Source of the DNA: Actinomycetales bacterium
Lineage (GTDB): Bacteria > Actinomycetota > Actinomycetes > S36-B12
Direction: 5' to 3'
Assembly: GCA_018970025.1 (NCBI GenBank)
Contig: JAGWXF010000001.1
Location: 124,001 to 188,000, forward strand
Length of the DNA: 64,000 nt
The position numbers were made by a program, and so were the translations under genes. The notes beneath the pieces were generated by a model. It was not told the origin of the DNA, ran no database searches, and was given only the letters and a program-made list of their open reading frames with translations. Below, one piece after another: positions 37,703 to 50,121 of the stretch (position 1 is its first letter; the number at the start of each line of letters is the position of its first letter).

Positions 37703-38616
37703 CGGGCACCTGCCTGGCCCGCCGGGTCACCGGGGACGGCGCCGTTCATGGGTGCGACCGGCCCATCGGGCCTCGTCATCCGTGCCTGCACGATCATCGT
37801 GACCGCCTGCTCGACAACCGCCTCAGGCACCTCGCGCACGCCCGAGGCATCCACCACCGTGACGCTCGGGAAGATGCGCCGGGCTAGATCCGGCCCGCCG
37901 GTCGCGCTGTCATCATCGGCGGCGTCGTACAGGGCCTCGAGAGCCACGCTGATCGCCTCGTCGGCGGAGGCACCTGGGCGGTAGAGCTTCTTCATCGATC
38001 CGCGGGCGAACATCGACCCGGATCCGACGGCGTAGAAGTCATGCTCCTCGTAGCGCCCACCGGTCACGTCATAGGAGAAGATCCGGCCCCTGCCCCGGTC
38101 GAGGTCGTATCCGGCCAGCAGCGGCACTACGGCCAGGCCCTGCATGGCCATGCCCAGGTTGCCCCGCAGCAGGGCTGCGAGCCGGTTTGCCTTGCCGTCC
38201 AGCGAGAGCGGGACCGTCTCGATCTTCTCGTAGTGCTCGAGCTCGACCTGGAACAGCCGGACGAGCTCAACGGCCAGGCCGGCCGTGCCCGCGATGCCGA
38301 TCACGGAGTGGTCATCCGCGGCGAACACCTTCTCGATATCGCGCTGCGCGATGAAGTTGCCCATCGTGGCCCGCCGGTCACCGGCCATGACCGCGCCGAA
38401 GTCCCCCCGCAGGGCGACGATCGTGGTGCCATGCGGGGCGATCTCGGACCCCGAGGGCGCATCGCCCGGAACCCCCGCAGGACGGCTGATCCGCGACGAT
38501 GCCATCGATCCTGCCCGGGCCGACGGCAGCAACTCCGGTGACAGGGCTGCCAGGAAGTCCACGAAGGAGGCGGAGCCGGCAGCCAGGTATGCCGGTGGCA
38601 GGCTCGGATTCGTCAC
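37699..38616 (-). CDS. prcB: Proteasome subunit beta
   Basis: Propeptide then catalytic Thr at [26 protein letters not shown]. Confidence 0.97.
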   Translation of the reverse strand: MTNPSLPPAYLAAGSASFVDFLAALSPELLPSARAGSMASSRISRPAGVPGDAPSGSEIAPHGTTIVALRGDFGAVMAGDRRATMGNFIAQRDIEKVFAADDHSVIGIAGTAGLAVELVRLFQVELEHYEKIETVPLSLDGKANRLAALLRGNLGMAMQGLAVVPLLAGYDLDRGRGRIFSYDVTGGRYEEHDFYAVGSGSMFARGSMKKLYRPGASADEAISVALEALYDAADDDSATGGPDLARRIFPSVTVVDASGVREVPEAVVEQAVTMIVQARMTRPDGPVAPMNGAVPGDPAGQAGAR

Positions 38617-38810
38617 TGGCCGCCCTTCTGCACGAAGGACTTCACGAACTCCTCGGAGTTCTCCTCCAGCACCGTATCGATCTCGTCCAGGATGGCATCG
38701 ACATCGGCGTCGATGGCGGCCTTGCGCTCCGCGTCGACTGCTGACGCGCCAGGCGCGTCATCCTGCCCCGCGGGAGCGCTCGAGCGCTCGACGTGTGACT
38801 GCTCAGACAT
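38613..38810 (-). CDS. pup: Ubiquitin-like protein Pup
   Basis: 65 aa ending [13 protein letters not shown]; between dop and prcB. Confidence 0.98.
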   Translation of the reverse strand: MSEQSHVERSSAPAGQDDAPGASAVDAERKAAIDADVDAILDEIDTVLEENSEEFVKSFVQKGGQ

Positions 38811-38866
38811 GGTGACAGGCTAACCGAGATCACGTGCCAGCGCTGGGGCTGGCGCAGCCGGCCGGC

Positions 38867-40393
38867 TCATGCTGACGCCGGCGTATTGCCCAGGGCCGCG
38901 ACCAGGTCGGCTGCGGTGGCGCAGGAGTCGAGCAGCTGCTCGACATGCTGGCGAGTCCCCCGGGTCGGCTCCAGCGTTGGGACCCGCATGAGATGCGGCT
39001 GGCCCGGGATGTCGAAGACGACCGAGTCCCATGACGCAGCGGCGACCGCATCCGGATATCGCCGCAGCGACTCGCCTCGGAAGTAGGCGCGCGTATCGCC
39101 CGGCGGCTCGTGCACCGCCCGCCGGACCTGCTCGTCATCGAACATGCGAACCAGCCGGCCGCGTTCCTCCAGACGGGCTGCCAGGCCGCGGTCCGGTCGG
39201 ATGTCCGCATACTGCAGGTCCACGGCCTGCAGACGATGGGCGTTCCAGTCCAGGCCGTCGCGGGCGCGGTAGCCATCCAGGATGGCGAGCTTGGCAACCC
39301 AGTCGATCTCGGCGACGCACGCCATCGGGTCGCGCTCCAGCCGATTGAGCATGTCATCCCATCGGGCCAGGACGTCCGAGGTCTGCTCGTCCAGCTGATG
39401 GCCCCAGCGGCCGGCGCAGTACTTCGAGGCCAGCAGCCACAGCTCGCGCTGCACCTGCAGGGCGGTGAGCCGTCGGCCGTTCAGCTCGAGCTGATGGCCC
39501 AGGGTCACGTCGTGGCTGACCGCATGCATCTCCCGGACAGGGTGGGCTGGCATGAGGTCGTGCCCCGCGAGGAATCCGTCCTCGATCATCGACAGCATCA
39601 GTGCCGTGGTGCCGAGCTTGAGGTACGTCGCCGTATCGCTGAGATTGGCATCGCCCACGATGACATGCAGCCGGCGATAGCGCTCCGGGTCGGCATGGGG
39701 CTCGTCCCGGGTGTTGATGATGGGCCGCTTGAGGGTCGTCTCCAGTCCGACCTCCACCTCGAAGAAGTCCGCCCGCTGGCTGAGCTGGTACTGCAGCTGC
39801 CGCCCATCCTGGCCGACGCCCAGCCGGCCCGCCCCGGTGAACACCTGCCGGGTGATGAAGAAGGGGGTCAGCCACCGCACGATGTCGGCGAAGGGCGTCG
39901 AGCGGCGCATGAGGTAGTTCTCATGGCAGCCGTAGGAGGCACCCTTGTTGTCGGTGTTGTTCTTGTAGAGCAGCACCGGGGCATCCGATATCTCGCTGGC
40001 CAGGCGCGACGCCTCGCGCATCACCTCCATGCCGGCCCGGTCCCACAGCACGGCATCGCGCGGATTGGTGACCTCAGGGGTGGAGTACTCCGGGTGGGCG
40101 TGGTCGACGTAGAGCCGGGCTCCGTTGGTGAGGATCACGTTGGCAAGGCCGATGTCGTCATCGGTGAGCTGGGACGGATCCGCCTCGGCACGCGACATGT
40201 CGAACCCGCGGGCATCGCGCAGCGGGGACTCCTCGTCGTAGTCCCACCGGGGCCTGCTCCGCGCACCCGCGAGGACCTGGTGCGCATAGGCGTTCACCAC
40301 CAGGGTCGAGGTGACCATGGCATTGCGGGTCGGGTGGCCGGGCACGGTCACGCCGTACTCGGTCTCGATGCCCATGATGCGATGGACGCTCAC
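38867..40393 (-). CDS. dop: Depupylase/deamidase Dop
   Basis: [44 protein letters not shown]. Confidence 0.97.
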   Translation of the reverse strand: MSVHRIMGIETEYGVTVPGHPTRNAMVTSTLVVNAYAHQVLAGARSRPRWDYDEESPLRDARGFDMSRAEADPSQLTDDDIGLANVILTNGARLYVDHAHPEYSTPEVTNPRDAVLWDRAGMEVMREASRLASEISDAPVLLYKNNTDNKGASYGCHENYLMRRSTPFADIVRWLTPFFITRQVFTGAGRLGVGQDGRQLQYQLSQRADFFEVEVGLETTLKRPIINTRDEPHADPERYRRLHVIVGDANLSDTATYLKLGTTALMLSMIEDGFLAGHDLMPAHPVREMHAVSHDVTLGHQLELNGRRLTALQVQRELWLLASKYCAGRWGHQLDEQTSDVLARWDDMLNRLERDPMACVAEIDWVAKLAILDGYRARDGLDWNAHRLQAVDLQYADIRPDRGLAARLEERGRLVRMFDDEQVRRAVHEPPGDTRAYFRGESLRRYPDAVAAASWDSVVFDIPGQPHLMRVPTLEPTRGTRQHVEQLLDSCATAADLVAALGNTPASA

Positions 40394-42054
40394 AGGTACT
40401 GGCCCGTATGCGCCACGTTCGCGATCGACCGGCCCGGCTCGCTGCCCTTCTTGCCCTGCACGAGGGTGCGGATGAACACGATGCGCTCGCCCTTCTTGCC
40501 CGAGATGCGGGCCCAGTCATCGGGGTTGGTGGTGTTGGGCAGGTCCTCGTTCTCGCGGAACTCGTCGATGCAGGCGGCCAGCAGGTGCTGGACGCGGACG
40601 CCCTTCTGGCCGGAGTCGAGGAAGTCCTTGATCGCGGTCTTCTTCGCCCGCGCGACGATGTTCTCGATCATCGCCCCGGAGTTGAAGTCCTTGAAGTAGA
40701 GGATCTCCTTGTCGCCGTTGGCGTAGGTCACCTCCAGGAACTGGTTGTCGGTCGCCTCCGAGTAGATCAGCCCGACCGCTGCCTCGATCATGGCCGCGCA
40801 GGCCGCCGCGGCGTCGCCGCCGTGCTCTGCGAGGTCATCGCCGTGGATCGGCAGCTCAGGCACGAGGTACTTGCTGAAGATCTCCCGTGCCGCCTCGGCG
40901 TCGGGCCGCTCGATCTTGATCTTCACGTCCAGCCGGCCCGGGCGCAGGATCGCCGGGTCGATCATGTCCTCGCGATTCGAGGCGCCGATCACGATGACGT
41001 TCTCCAGGCCCTCGACGCCGTCGATCTCGCTGAGCAGCTGCGGCACGATCGTGTTCTCGACATCGCTGGAGACCCCGGATCCGCGGGTGCGGAACAGGGA
41101 GTCCATCTCATCGAAGAACACGATCACCGGCAGGCCCTCGGACGCCTTGTCGCGTGCGCGCTGGAACACCAGCCTGATGTGGCGCTCGGTCTCGCCGACG
41201 TACTTGTTCAGCAGCTCGGGGCCCTTGATGTTCAGGAAGAAGCTCCTGCCCTCGGCCCGGCCGTCGCGCTCGGCCACCTTCTTGGCCAGCGAGTTCGCCA
41301 CCGCCTTCGCGATGAGGGTCTTGCCGCATCCGGGCGGCCCATACAGCAGGATCCCCTTCGGCGGCAGCAGTCGGTGCTCCACGAACAGGTCCTGGTGCAG
41401 GAAGGGCAGCTCGACGGCGTCCCGGATGGACTCGATCTGCTCGCGCAGGCCGCCGATATCCGCGTAGTCGATATCTGGAACCTCCTCCAGCACCAGCTCC
41501 TCGACCTCGGACTTGGGAACCCGCTCGATCAGGTAGTTCGCCTTGGCATCCAGCAGCAGGGCATCGCCGGGGCGCAGCCGGATGCCGCGCAATGGCTCGG
41601 CGATGCGCGCCACCCGTTCCTCGTCCCCATGGCCCACCACGAGGGCACGATCGGCGGTGATGACCTCCTTCAGGGTCACGATCTCGCCGACGTCCTCGAA
41701 CTCGCGCACCCCGACGACGTTCATCGACTCGTTGAGGACGACCTCCCGGCCCGGGGTGAGCAGGTCGGGCTCGATCTGCGGACTCACGGCAACGCGCATC
41801 TTGCGGCCGTTGGAGACGATGTCGACAGTGCCGTCCTCCAGCCGCTGCAGGAACGTCGCGAAGCCGCTCGGCGGATCGGAGAGGCGGTCGATCTCCTCCT
41901 TCAGGGTGACGATCTGCTCGCGGGCCTCCCGCAGCGTGGCGATGAGCCGCGCATTGTGGTCCTTCACGGACGCCAGCTCACCGCGCACCTGCGCCAGCGC
42001 CTCGCCCAGGGCTGCCGCGCTCGCGGGGCTCACGCTCGGTCCCTGATCGCTCAT
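40390..42054 (-). CDS. mpa: Proteasome-associated AAA ATPase (Mpa/ARC)
   Basis: Coiled-coil N-term, [39 protein letters not shown]-terminal GQYL; start uncertain (42054 or 42069). Confidence 0.97.
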   Translation of the reverse strand: MSDQGPSVSPASAAALGEALAQVRGELASVKDHNARLIATLREAREQIVTLKEEIDRLSDPPSGFATFLQRLEDGTVDIVSNGRKMRVAVSPQIEPDLLTPGREVVLNESMNVVGVREFEDVGEIVTLKEVITADRALVVGHGDEERVARIAEPLRGIRLRPGDALLLDAKANYLIERVPKSEVEELVLEEVPDIDYADIGGLREQIESIRDAVELPFLHQDLFVEHRLLPPKGILLYGPPGCGKTLIAKAVANSLAKKVAERDGRAEGRSFFLNIKGPELLNKYVGETERHIRLVFQRARDKASEGLPVIVFFDEMDSLFRTRGSGVSSDVENTIVPQLLSEIDGVEGLENVIVIGASNREDMIDPAILRPGRLDVKIKIERPDAEAAREIFSKYLVPELPIHGDDLAEHGGDAAAACAAMIEAAVGLIYSEATDNQFLEVTYANGDKEILYFKDFNSGAMIENIVARAKKTAIKDFLDSGQKGVRVQHLLAACIDEFRENEDLPNTTNPDDWARISGKKGERIVFIRTLVQGKKGSEPGRSIANVAHTGQYL

Positions 42055-42169
42055 CGGTCCTCCGCTCATCTGCGTCGCTCTCGGACACCCTGCACTGCCA
42101 GCCACGCGCCCTGCGCTCACGACTCTAACCCCGAAACGGCCGGACGACCCGGTCAGCCGCGGGCCGAGG

Positions 42170-43111
<942 letters not shown>

Positions 43112-43179
43112 TCAGCCGGACGCGGCACAATCAGCGCAGCATCCCCCATGCACCGGAGGTTCACACGAGCGCGTTCCCG

Positions 43180-44118
43180 ATGCACCTGTCCGCCTCCCGG
43201 GCCAATGACTTCCTGACCTGCCCGCTGCTGTTCCGCTATCGGGCGATCGATCGGCTGCCGGAGGTTCCGTCCGCTGCGGCGCTGCGCGGCACCCTCGTGC
43301 ATCGGGCACTGGAGGTCCTGTTCGGCCTGCCGACGGCCGATCGAACCCCGGACGCCGCGGCCGATGCCCTGGCCGGGGCCTGGGCGGAGCTCGCCGCTGA
43401 TGAGCCTGTGTCAGCGGCGGTGCTGCTCGCCGAGCTCGGCCTGCCGTCCGGAGAGGTCGCAACTTCCGGAGAGATCGAACTGGCTCGGTTATCGGCCGAG
43501 GTCAGCGATCGCATCCTCGAGCCGGCGCGTCCGCTCCTGGATGCCTACTTCGCGATGGAGGATCCCACCCGATTCCAGGCCCATGCGATGGAGATGGCCT
43601 TCGACGTCCCGATTCATGACACCTTCAGCATCCGCGGCTTCGTGGACCGAGTCGACATCGCCCCGACCGGCCAGGTGCGCATCATCGACTACAAGACCGG
43701 CAAGGCTCCCTCGGCAGGCTTCGAGGCCAAGGCGATGTTCCAGATGCGCTTCTACGCCCTGGCCTGGTGGCGGATGACCGGCCAGATCCCGCACCAGCTG
43801 CGGCTGATGTACCTCGGCAGCCAGGAGTCGCTGACCTACGTGCCTGAGGAGGCCGATCTCGTCGCGACCGAGCGCAAGGTGCTCGCCCTGCGGGAGGCGA
43901 TCGCGGCATCAGCCGAGTCCGGGGTCTTCGCCGCGAAGGCCTCACGGCTGTGCGACTGGTGCTCCTACCGAGACCTATGCCCTGCCTGGGGTGCGATCTC
44001 GCCGCCGATGCCCGCGTTGCCGGTTCAGGCGCCGCCCATCACCGGGCGGCCAATGGACGCGCCGCCCGCGGCAGGGCTGCCGGACCGAGCGAACCTCGAT
44101 GATCCCGAGCACGACTGA
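43180..44118 (+). CDS. RecB family exonuclease (PD-(D/E)XK)
   Basis: LSASRANDFLTCPLLFRYRAIDRLPEVPS, RIIDYKTGKAPS, LCDWCSYRDLCPAW. Confidence 0.92.
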   Translation: MHLSASRANDFLTCPLLFRYRAIDRLPEVPSAAALRGTLVHRALEVLFGLPTADRTPDAAADALAGAWAELAADEPVSAAVLLAELGLPSGEVATSGEIELARLSAEVSDRILEPARPLLDAYFAMEDPTRFQAHAMEMAFDVPIHDTFSIRGFVDRVDIAPTGQVRIIDYKTGKAPSAGFEAKAMFQMRFYALAWWRMTGQIPHQLRLMYLGSQESLTYVPEEADLVATERKVLALREAIAASAESGVFAAKASRLCDWCSYRDLCPAWGAISPPMPALPVQAPPITGRPMDAPPAAGLPDRANLDDPEHD

Positions 44119-44140
44119 CCTGCGGGCCCGGCTCAGGTCA
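44116..44140. terminator. Candidate bidirectional terminator hairpin spanning both convergent stop codons
   Basis: TGACCTG-cgggcccggct-CAGGTCA. Confidence 0.45.
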
Positions 44141-44831
44141 CGTGCAGGGCCCACAGGTCGGTGATGCTCCAGCCGCTCAGGGTCGGCACCATGGCCAGCC
44201 CTGCGGCAGGCTCGATCGGCGCGATATGCGGGATCGCCACCACCCGGCAGCCGGCTGCCAGGCCGGAGGCAACACCGGTGGGCGAGTCCTCCAGGGCCAG
44301 GCAGTCCACCGGCTCGACGCCGAGGGCGGCCGCTGCGGCCAGGTACGGCTCCGGGTGCGGCTTGCTCTGCGCCACGTCGTCGCCGCCCACGATGACGGTG
44401 AAGGGCTCGTAGCCGAGGTCTGCGGCCACCCGGTCATGGACCGCCTCGACCAGTGCCCGCCATGATGCAGTGACCAGGGCAACCGGCAGGCCGAGCATGA
44501 CCGCATCGTGCAGCACATCGCGCGCCCCGGGCCGCCAGTCGACCGGCGCGCTGCGCATGAGGTCGACGATGCTGGTCAGCAGCAGGGCCTGCACCTCGGC
44601 CGCATCCACGGCCCTGCCCGCCTTGGCCTGCATGTAGGCGACGACTCGCTCCAGCGGCCCGCCGAGGCAGTGCCGCTGGTCATCCACCGACCAGTCGCCG
44701 CCGATGGCCTCCATCGTGGCGATCTCTGCCCGCAGCCACAGGTGCTCGGTGTCCAGCAGGGTGCCGTCCATGTCGAACAGCACAGCGGCCGGCAGCCTGC
44801 CGTCGGCCTGCCCCGGCCCGGGAAGTCCCAC
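44133..44831 (-). CDS. HAD family hydrolase (beta-phosphoglucomutase-like)
   Basis: AVLFDMDGTLLDTEHLWLRAE, GGDDVAQSKPHPEPYLAAAAALGV, LALEDSPTGVASGLAAGC; GTG start. Confidence 0.92.
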   Translation of the reverse strand: MGLPGPGQADGRLPAAVLFDMDGTLLDTEHLWLRAEIATMEAIGGDWSVDDQRHCLGGPLERVVAYMQAKAGRAVDAAEVQALLLTSIVDLMRSAPVDWRPGARDVLHDAVMLGLPVALVTASWRALVEAVHDRVAADLGYEPFTVIVGGDDVAQSKPHPEPYLAAAAALGVEPVDCLALEDSPTGVASGLAAGCRVVAIPHIAPIEPAAGLAMVPTLSGWSITDLWALHVT

Positions 44832-44832
44832 G

Positions 44833-47800
44833 TCAGTTCGCGTTGAAGTACTTGGCTTCGGGATGGTGGACGATGATCGCGCTGGTCGACTGCTCCGGGT
44901 GGAGCTGGAACTCCTCGGAGAGCTCCACACCAATGCGCTCAGGCCGCAGCAGGTCGACGATGACTGCCTGGGATTCCAGGTCCGGGCAGGCGGGGTAGCC
45001 GAAGGAGTAGCGCGATCCCCGGTATCCCTGCTTGCCGATCAGCGCCTCCATGTCGGGGTTGTCCTCCGCGCCGAGGCCCAGCTCATCGCGCACCCGGGCA
45101 TGCCAGTACTCAGCCAGGGCCTCGGTGAGCTGGACGGACAGGCCGTGCAGCTCGAGGTAGTCGCGGTAGGCGTCAGCGTCGAAGAGCCGGCCGGTGGCCA
45201 CGGACGCGGCCTGGCCCATGGTGACGACGTGGAAGGCCACCACGTCGACCTCCCCCGTGCCCTGGGCCGTGAAGAAGTCCGCCAGGCACAGGTGACGATC
45301 CCGGCGCTGGCGCGGGAACGAGATGCGGGCCCGCTCCTGGCCCTGCAGGGGACCCTCATGCCACAGGATCACCAGGTCATTGCCGTCGCTGACGGCCGGG
45401 AAGTAGCCGTAGACGACGGCCGGCTCGATCATCCCCTCGGTCTGGATGCGGTCCAGCCACATGCGCAGCCGCGGCCTGCCCTCGGCCTCGACCAGCTCGG
45501 CGTAGGACGGGCCATCGCCGCGCGATGCCTTCAGGCCCCACTGGCCGAGGAACAGCGCGCGCTCATCGATATAGGGCACGTAGTCGGCCAGCGGGATGCC
45601 CCGCACGATGCGCTCGCCCCAGAACGGCGGGACCGGCACCGGGATATCCGTCGCGACGTCCGACCGGGCTGGCAGCGGCGGGTCCTCCTCCGCCGCGGCA
45701 CGGGGTGCGGCCCTGACCCGGCGCTCGCGCAGCTCCGGCAGCGCCGCACCAGGCTCCCCGCGCTTGACCGCCATGATCGCGTCCATGAGGCGAAGGCCCT
45801 CGAACGCATCCCGGGCGTAGCGGACCTGGCCGTCGTACATGGCGGCGAGGTCCTCCTCGACGAACGCCCGCGTCAGCGCCGCTCCCCCGAGCACGACGGG
45901 GAATCTCGACGCCACCCCACGGGCATTCATCTCCTCGAGGTTCTCCCGCATGATGACGGTGCTCTTGACCAGCAGGCCGCTCATCCCGATGGCATCCGCG
46001 GCATGCTCCTCGGCAGCCTCGATGATGGCGCTGATCGGCTGCTTGATCCCGATGTTGACGACCGTGTAGCCGTTGTTCGTCAGGATGATGTCGACGAGGT
46101 TCTTGCCGATGTCGTGGACATCGCCCTTGACGGTCGCCAGCACCATGGTGCCCTTGCCTGCCTCGTCGCTGCGCTCCATGTAGGGCTCGAGGTGGGCGAC
46201 GGCCGACTTCATCACCTCCGCGCTCTGCAGCACGAACGGCAGCTGCATCTCGCCCGAGCCGAACAGCTCGCCCACCACCTTCATCCCGGAGAGCAGGTGG
46301 TCGTTCACGATCGCGAGCGCCGGCTTGGCCGTCAGCGCCTCGTCGAGGTCGGCATCGAGGCCCTGGCGCTCCCCGTCGATGATCCGCCGCTCGAGCCGCT
46401 CGAACAGGGGCAGGGCAGCGAGCTCCTCGACACGGGAGGCGGCGCCCGCCTGGGCCGTCGCCCCGTCGAACAGCTCGAGGTAGCGCTGCAGCGGGTCGTA
46501 GGTCACATTGCCGTCGTCGTCGTAGGCCCGCCGGTCGTAGACGAGGTCGAGTGCGACCTGTCGCTGCTCCTCGGGCACCCGGCTCATCGGCAGGATCTTG
46601 GAGGCGTGGACGATTGCGGAGTCCAGACCAGCCTGGACGGCCTCGTGCAGGAAGACCGAGTTGAGCACCTGCCGGGCCGCCGGGTTCAGGCCGAACGAGA
46701 CATTCGACAGCCCCAGGGTCGTCTGCACCTGCGGGTGCATCGACTTCAGGGTGCGGATCGCCTCGAGGGTCTCGACCGCATCGCGTCGGGTCTCCTCCTG
46801 GCCGGTGGCGATCGGGAACGTCAGGCAGTCGACCAGGATGTCGTCGACCGCCATTCCCCAGTTGCCGCACAGGTCGCGCACCAGCCGGTCGGCGACCCGG
46901 ACCTTCCACTCGGCCGTGCGTGCCTGGCCCTCCTCGTCGATCGTCAGGGCCACCACCGCGGCCCCGTGCTCGCGCACCAGCGGCATGATCCGGGCGAAGC
47001 GCGAGTCAGGGCCGTCTCCGTCCTCGTAGTTGACGGAGTTGACGATCGCCCGGCCCCCGAGCATCTCCAGGCCTGCCTCGATGACGGCCGGCTCGGTCGA
47101 GTCGATCATGATCGGCAGGGTCGACGCGGTCGCCAGCCGGCCGGCGAGCTCGCGCATGTCGGCGACGCCGTCGCGGCCGACGTAGTCTGCGCACAGGTCG
47201 AGCACGTGCGCGCCGTCGCGGATCTGCGACCGCGCGATCTCCACGCAGTCCTCCCAGCGGCCCTCGAGCATGGCCTCGCGGAAGGCCTTGGATCCGTTCG
47301 CGTTCGTGCGCTCGCCGATCGACAGGTACGTGGCATCCTGCCGGAAGGGAACGGACTGGTAGAGCGATGCCGCCGACGCTTCGTGGCGGATGGCTCGCCT
47401 CGGTACCTCGCGGCCCCGGACTCGCTCGACCACGGCAGCCAGGTGCGCCGGGGTCGTCCCGCAGCAGCCCCCCACCAGCGCCAGTCCGTACTCCTGGGTG
47501 AAGGCATCATGCGCCTCGGCCAGCTCCTGCGGGCTGAGCGGGTAGTGGGCACCGTTGGCCGTGAGGACGGGCAGGCCAGCATTCGGCATGGCCGACAGCC
47601 CGATCGCAGCCGACCTCGACAGGGTGCGCAGGTGCTCGCTCATCTCGGCCGGGCCGGTCGCGCAGTTCAGGCCGATCATGTCGATGCCCAGCGGGGCCAG
47701 GGCGGTGAGCGCGGCCCCGATCTCCGAGCCGAGGAGCATCGTGCCGGTCGTCTCGACGGTCACCTGCGCGATCACCGGCAGGTCGACGCCGGCTGCGCGC

Positions 47801-48327
47801 AGTGCCCGCCGGGCCCCGAGGATCGCGGCCTTGGCCTGCAGGAGGTCCTGCGCGGTCTCGACCAGGATGGCATCGACCCCGCCGGCCACCATGCCGGCGG
47901 CCTGCTGCTCGTAGGCGTCGCGCAGGGTGACGTAGGGGGCATGGCCGAGCGAGGGCAGCTTCGTCCCCGGCCCGACGGAGCCCAGCACCCAGCGCGGCTG
48001 ATCCGCGGTCGAGTAGCCGTCGGCAACCTCACGGGCAATGCGCGCCCCAGCCAGGGCAAGTTCGTAGATGCGCTCCGGGATGCCGTACTCACCGAGGTTG
48101 GCCGCGTTCGCACCGAAGGTGTTGGTCTCGATGCAGTCGACCCCGACGGCCAGATAGGCCTCGTGGACGGATGACACGATGTCCGGACGGGTGACGTTCA
48201 GGATCTCGTTGCAGCCCTCATAGCCCTCGAAGTCATCCAGGGTCGGCTCAGCGGCCTGGAGCATGGTGCCCATGGCGCCGTCGGCGACGATCACGCGACT
48301 GGCGAGGGCCTCGCGCAGGGACTGCAT
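44833..48327 (-). CDS. metH: Methionine synthase (cobalamin-dependent)
   Basis: ADGAMGTML, GGCCGTTPAHL, GERTNANGSKAF, KGDVHDIGKNLVDIILTNNGYTVVNIG. Confidence 0.97.
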   Translation of the reverse strand: MQSLREALASRVIVADGAMGTMLQAAEPTLDDFEGYEGCNEILNVTRPDIVSSVHEAYLAVGVDCIETNTFGANAANLGEYGIPERIYELALAGARIAREVADGYSTADQPRWVLGSVGPGTKLPSLGHAPYVTLRDAYEQQAAGMVAGGVDAILVETAQDLLQAKAAILGARRALRAAGVDLPVIAQVTVETTGTMLLGSEIGAALTALAPLGIDMIGLNCATGPAEMSEHLRTLSRSAAIGLSAMPNAGLPVLTANGAHYPLSPQELAEAHDAFTQEYGLALVGGCCGTTPAHLAAVVERVRGREVPRRAIRHEASAASLYQSVPFRQDATYLSIGERTNANGSKAFREAMLEGRWEDCVEIARSQIRDGAHVLDLCADYVGRDGVADMRELAGRLATASTLPIMIDSTEPAVIEAGLEMLGGRAIVNSVNYEDGDGPDSRFARIMPLVREHGAAVVALTIDEEGQARTAEWKVRVADRLVRDLCGNWGMAVDDILVDCLTFPIATGQEETRRDAVETLEAIRTLKSMHPQVQTTLGLSNVSFGLNPAARQVLNSVFLHEAVQAGLDSAIVHASKILPMSRVPEEQRQVALDLVYDRRAYDDDGNVTYDPLQRYLELFDGATAQAGAASRVEELAALPLFERLERRIIDGERQGLDADLDEALTAKPALAIVNDHLLSGMKVVGELFGSGEMQLPFVLQSAEVMKSAVAHLEPYMERSDEAGKGTMVLATVKGDVHDIGKNLVDIILTNNGYTVVNIGIKQPISAIIEAAEEHAADAIGMSGLLVKSTVIMRENLEEMNARGVASRFPVVLGGAALTRAFVEEDLAAMYDGQVRYARDAFEGLRLMDAIMAVKRGEPGAALPELRERRVRAAPRAAAEEDPPLPARSDVATDIPVPVPPFWGERIVRGIPLADYVPYIDERALFLGQWGLKASRGDGPSYAELVEAEGRPRLRMWLDRIQTEGMIEPAVVYGYFPAVSDGNDLVILWHEGPLQGQERARISFPRQRRDRHLCLADFFTAQGTGEVDVVAFHVVTMGQAASVATGRLFDADAYRDYLELHGLSVQLTEALAEYWHARVRDELGLGAEDNPDMEALIGKQGYRGSRYSFGYPACPDLESQAVIVDLLRPERIGVELSEEFQLHPEQSTSAIIVHHPEAKYFNAN

Positions 48328-48382
48328 GATCGCCGAGCCTATCGGCTCACCGAAGGCTCGCCTCTCACGCTAGTTTGAGCGC

Positions 48383-49279
48383 GTGCCCGATGTCTCCTGG
48401 ATCACCTCCGACGGGCAGGCCCTGACGGCCACCATCCGAATCCACGAGCCGCACTCGTCGTCGAGCACTGTGCCGCCGGTCATCCTGCTGCACGGGCTCT
48501 CCCAGCAGCGCCGCTTCTGGGATCCGGTGATCGCCCGGCTGCGCGCACCGGTCGTCGCGGCCCTGGACCAGCGCGGTCACGGGCACTCCTTGGCCGGCGT
48601 CGATGCCGACTACCGAATCCAGCGATGCGCCCAGGACGTCATCGAGTTCATGGACGCACAAGGATGGGAGCGATCGCTGATCGTCGGCCACTCCTGGGGA
48701 GCCTCAGTAGCGCTCAGCGCTGCGGCCAGCGGCCGCGCGGCGGCCATTGCCCTCATCGACGGCGGGCTGTGGGGCCCGGGGCGCATGGGCGATCGGGCCG
48801 CCGTGCGCGAGCGGCTGCGGCCGCCGGTCCTCGGCATCCCCGAGGCCGAGCTGTGGGCGATGATCGAGCAGTCGGCGCCCTACCTCGGCGCTGAGGGCCG
48901 GGCCGCGCTGGCCGAGACCTTCGAGGTGGACGACGCGGGCCTGGCGCGCACCCGGATCGGCGTCGAGCGCCATATGCGCGTCCTCGATGGCCTGCTGGAC
49001 TACGACCCTGCCGAGGACCTCGTCCGGCTGGCCGGCCTGCACTGCCCCGCCTGGGCGGTCGTGTGCGAGCCCGCTCCCAGGCAGGGCCACGCCCGGCCGG
49101 CGAGCGAGCCTCGGTCGCTGGCCATCGCGGAGGCCGAGCAGATCCCCGGATTGCTCGTGCACCGCTGGATGGGCGCCGTCCACGACGTACCCTTGCAGTG
49201 GCCGGCGCTGGTCGCCGGGCTCATCGACGCATTGGACGCCGAGGCCGGCACGACCCGATCCGGACGGAGCACTGGGTGA
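48383..49279 (+). CDS. Alpha/beta hydrolase
   Basis: VILLHGLSQQRRFW, ALDQRGHGHS, LIVGHSWGASVAL. Confidence 0.9.
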   Translation: MPDVSWITSDGQALTATIRIHEPHSSSSTVPPVILLHGLSQQRRFWDPVIARLRAPVVAALDQRGHGHSLAGVDADYRIQRCAQDVIEFMDAQGWERSLIVGHSWGASVALSAAASGRAAAIALIDGGLWGPGRMGDRAAVRERLRPPVLGIPEAELWAMIEQSAPYLGAEGRAALAETFEVDDAGLARTRIGVERHMRVLDGLLDYDPAEDLVRLAGLHCPAWAVVCEPAPRQGHARPASEPRSLAIAEAEQIPGLLVHRWMGAVHDVPLQWPALVAGLIDALDAEAGTTRSGRSTG

Positions 49280-50121
49280 TCGAGTACGACGACCTGCCCG
49301 AGCTGGTCGACCCGGTCATGGTGGCCGCCTTCGAGGGCTGGAATGACGCCGGCGAGGCCGCGACCGGGGCGATCGAGCACCTGCGCGAGGTCTGGCCGGC
49401 CGAGCTGCTGACCGAGCTCGATCCGGAGGAGTACTACGACTACCAGGTCAACCGCCCGCACATCCGCCTGGACGAGGCCGGGATCCGGCAGGTCACCTGG
49501 CCGACCACGCGCTTGTATGTCGCTCGCCTGGCACTGAGCACCCGTGACGTCGTCCTCGTCCAGGGCATCGAGCCGAACATGAAGTGGCAGCAGTTCACCC
49601 GGGAGATCCTCGGCCTGGCGGCCGAGCTGGACATCCGCATGGTGGTCACGCTGGGAGCGCTGCTCTCCGATACGCCTCATACCAGGCCGGTGCCGGTCAC
49701 CGGGACCTGCACCGACGCCTCCCTCGGCGCCAGCCTGGGCCTGGAGCCCTCGCAGTACGAGGGCCCGACCGGGATCGTCGGCGTCCTGCAGGATGCCTGC
49801 GCGCGCTTCGGCATCCCATCGGTGTCCTTCTGGGCGGCGGTGCCGCACTATGTCGCCCAGCCGCCCTGCCCCAAGGCGACCCTGGCACTCGTGCGGCGCA
49901 TCGAGGACCTCCTGGACATGCCCGTGCCCCTCGGCGACCTCGTCGAGGATGCCCGCGCATGGGAGGTCGGGGTCGACGAGCTGGCCTCCGACGACGAGGA
50001 GGTCGCCGAGTACGTCAAGCAGCTCGAGGACGCCCGCGACACGGCTGACCTGCCGGAGGCAAGCGGCGAGGCGATCGCCCGCGAGTTCGAGCGCTACCTG
50101 CGCAGGCGCGGCACCGACTAG
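49276..50121 (+). CDS. PAC2 family protein
   Basis: [63 protein letters not shown]. Confidence 0.92.
   Translation: MIEYDDLPELVDPVMVAAFEGWNDAGEAATGAIEHLREVWPAELLTELDPEEYYDYQVNRPHIRLDEAGIRQVTWPTTRLYVARLALSTRDVVLVQGIEPNMKWQQFTREILGLAAELDIRMVVTLGALLSDTPHTRPVPVTGTCTDASLGASLGLEPSQYEGPTGIVGVLQDACARFGIPSVSFWAAVPHYVAQPPCPKATLALVRRIEDLLDMPVPLGDLVEDARAWEVGVDELASDDEEVAEYVKQLEDARDTADLPEASGEAIAREFERYLRRRGTD

Noticed and set aside
39110-40699. 529-aa plus-strand ORF opposite dop
   Set aside because: Antisense shadow of dop; composition-driven open frame.
44704-48174. 1156-aa plus-strand ORF opposite metH
   Set aside because: Antisense to a clearly recognisable metH; low-complexity Arg/His/Asp-rich translation typical of GC-rich complementary frames.
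48328-48382. Looked for a cobalamin riboswitch upstream of metH
   Set aside because: The divergent intergenic gap is only 55 bp and has no B12-box-like sequence.
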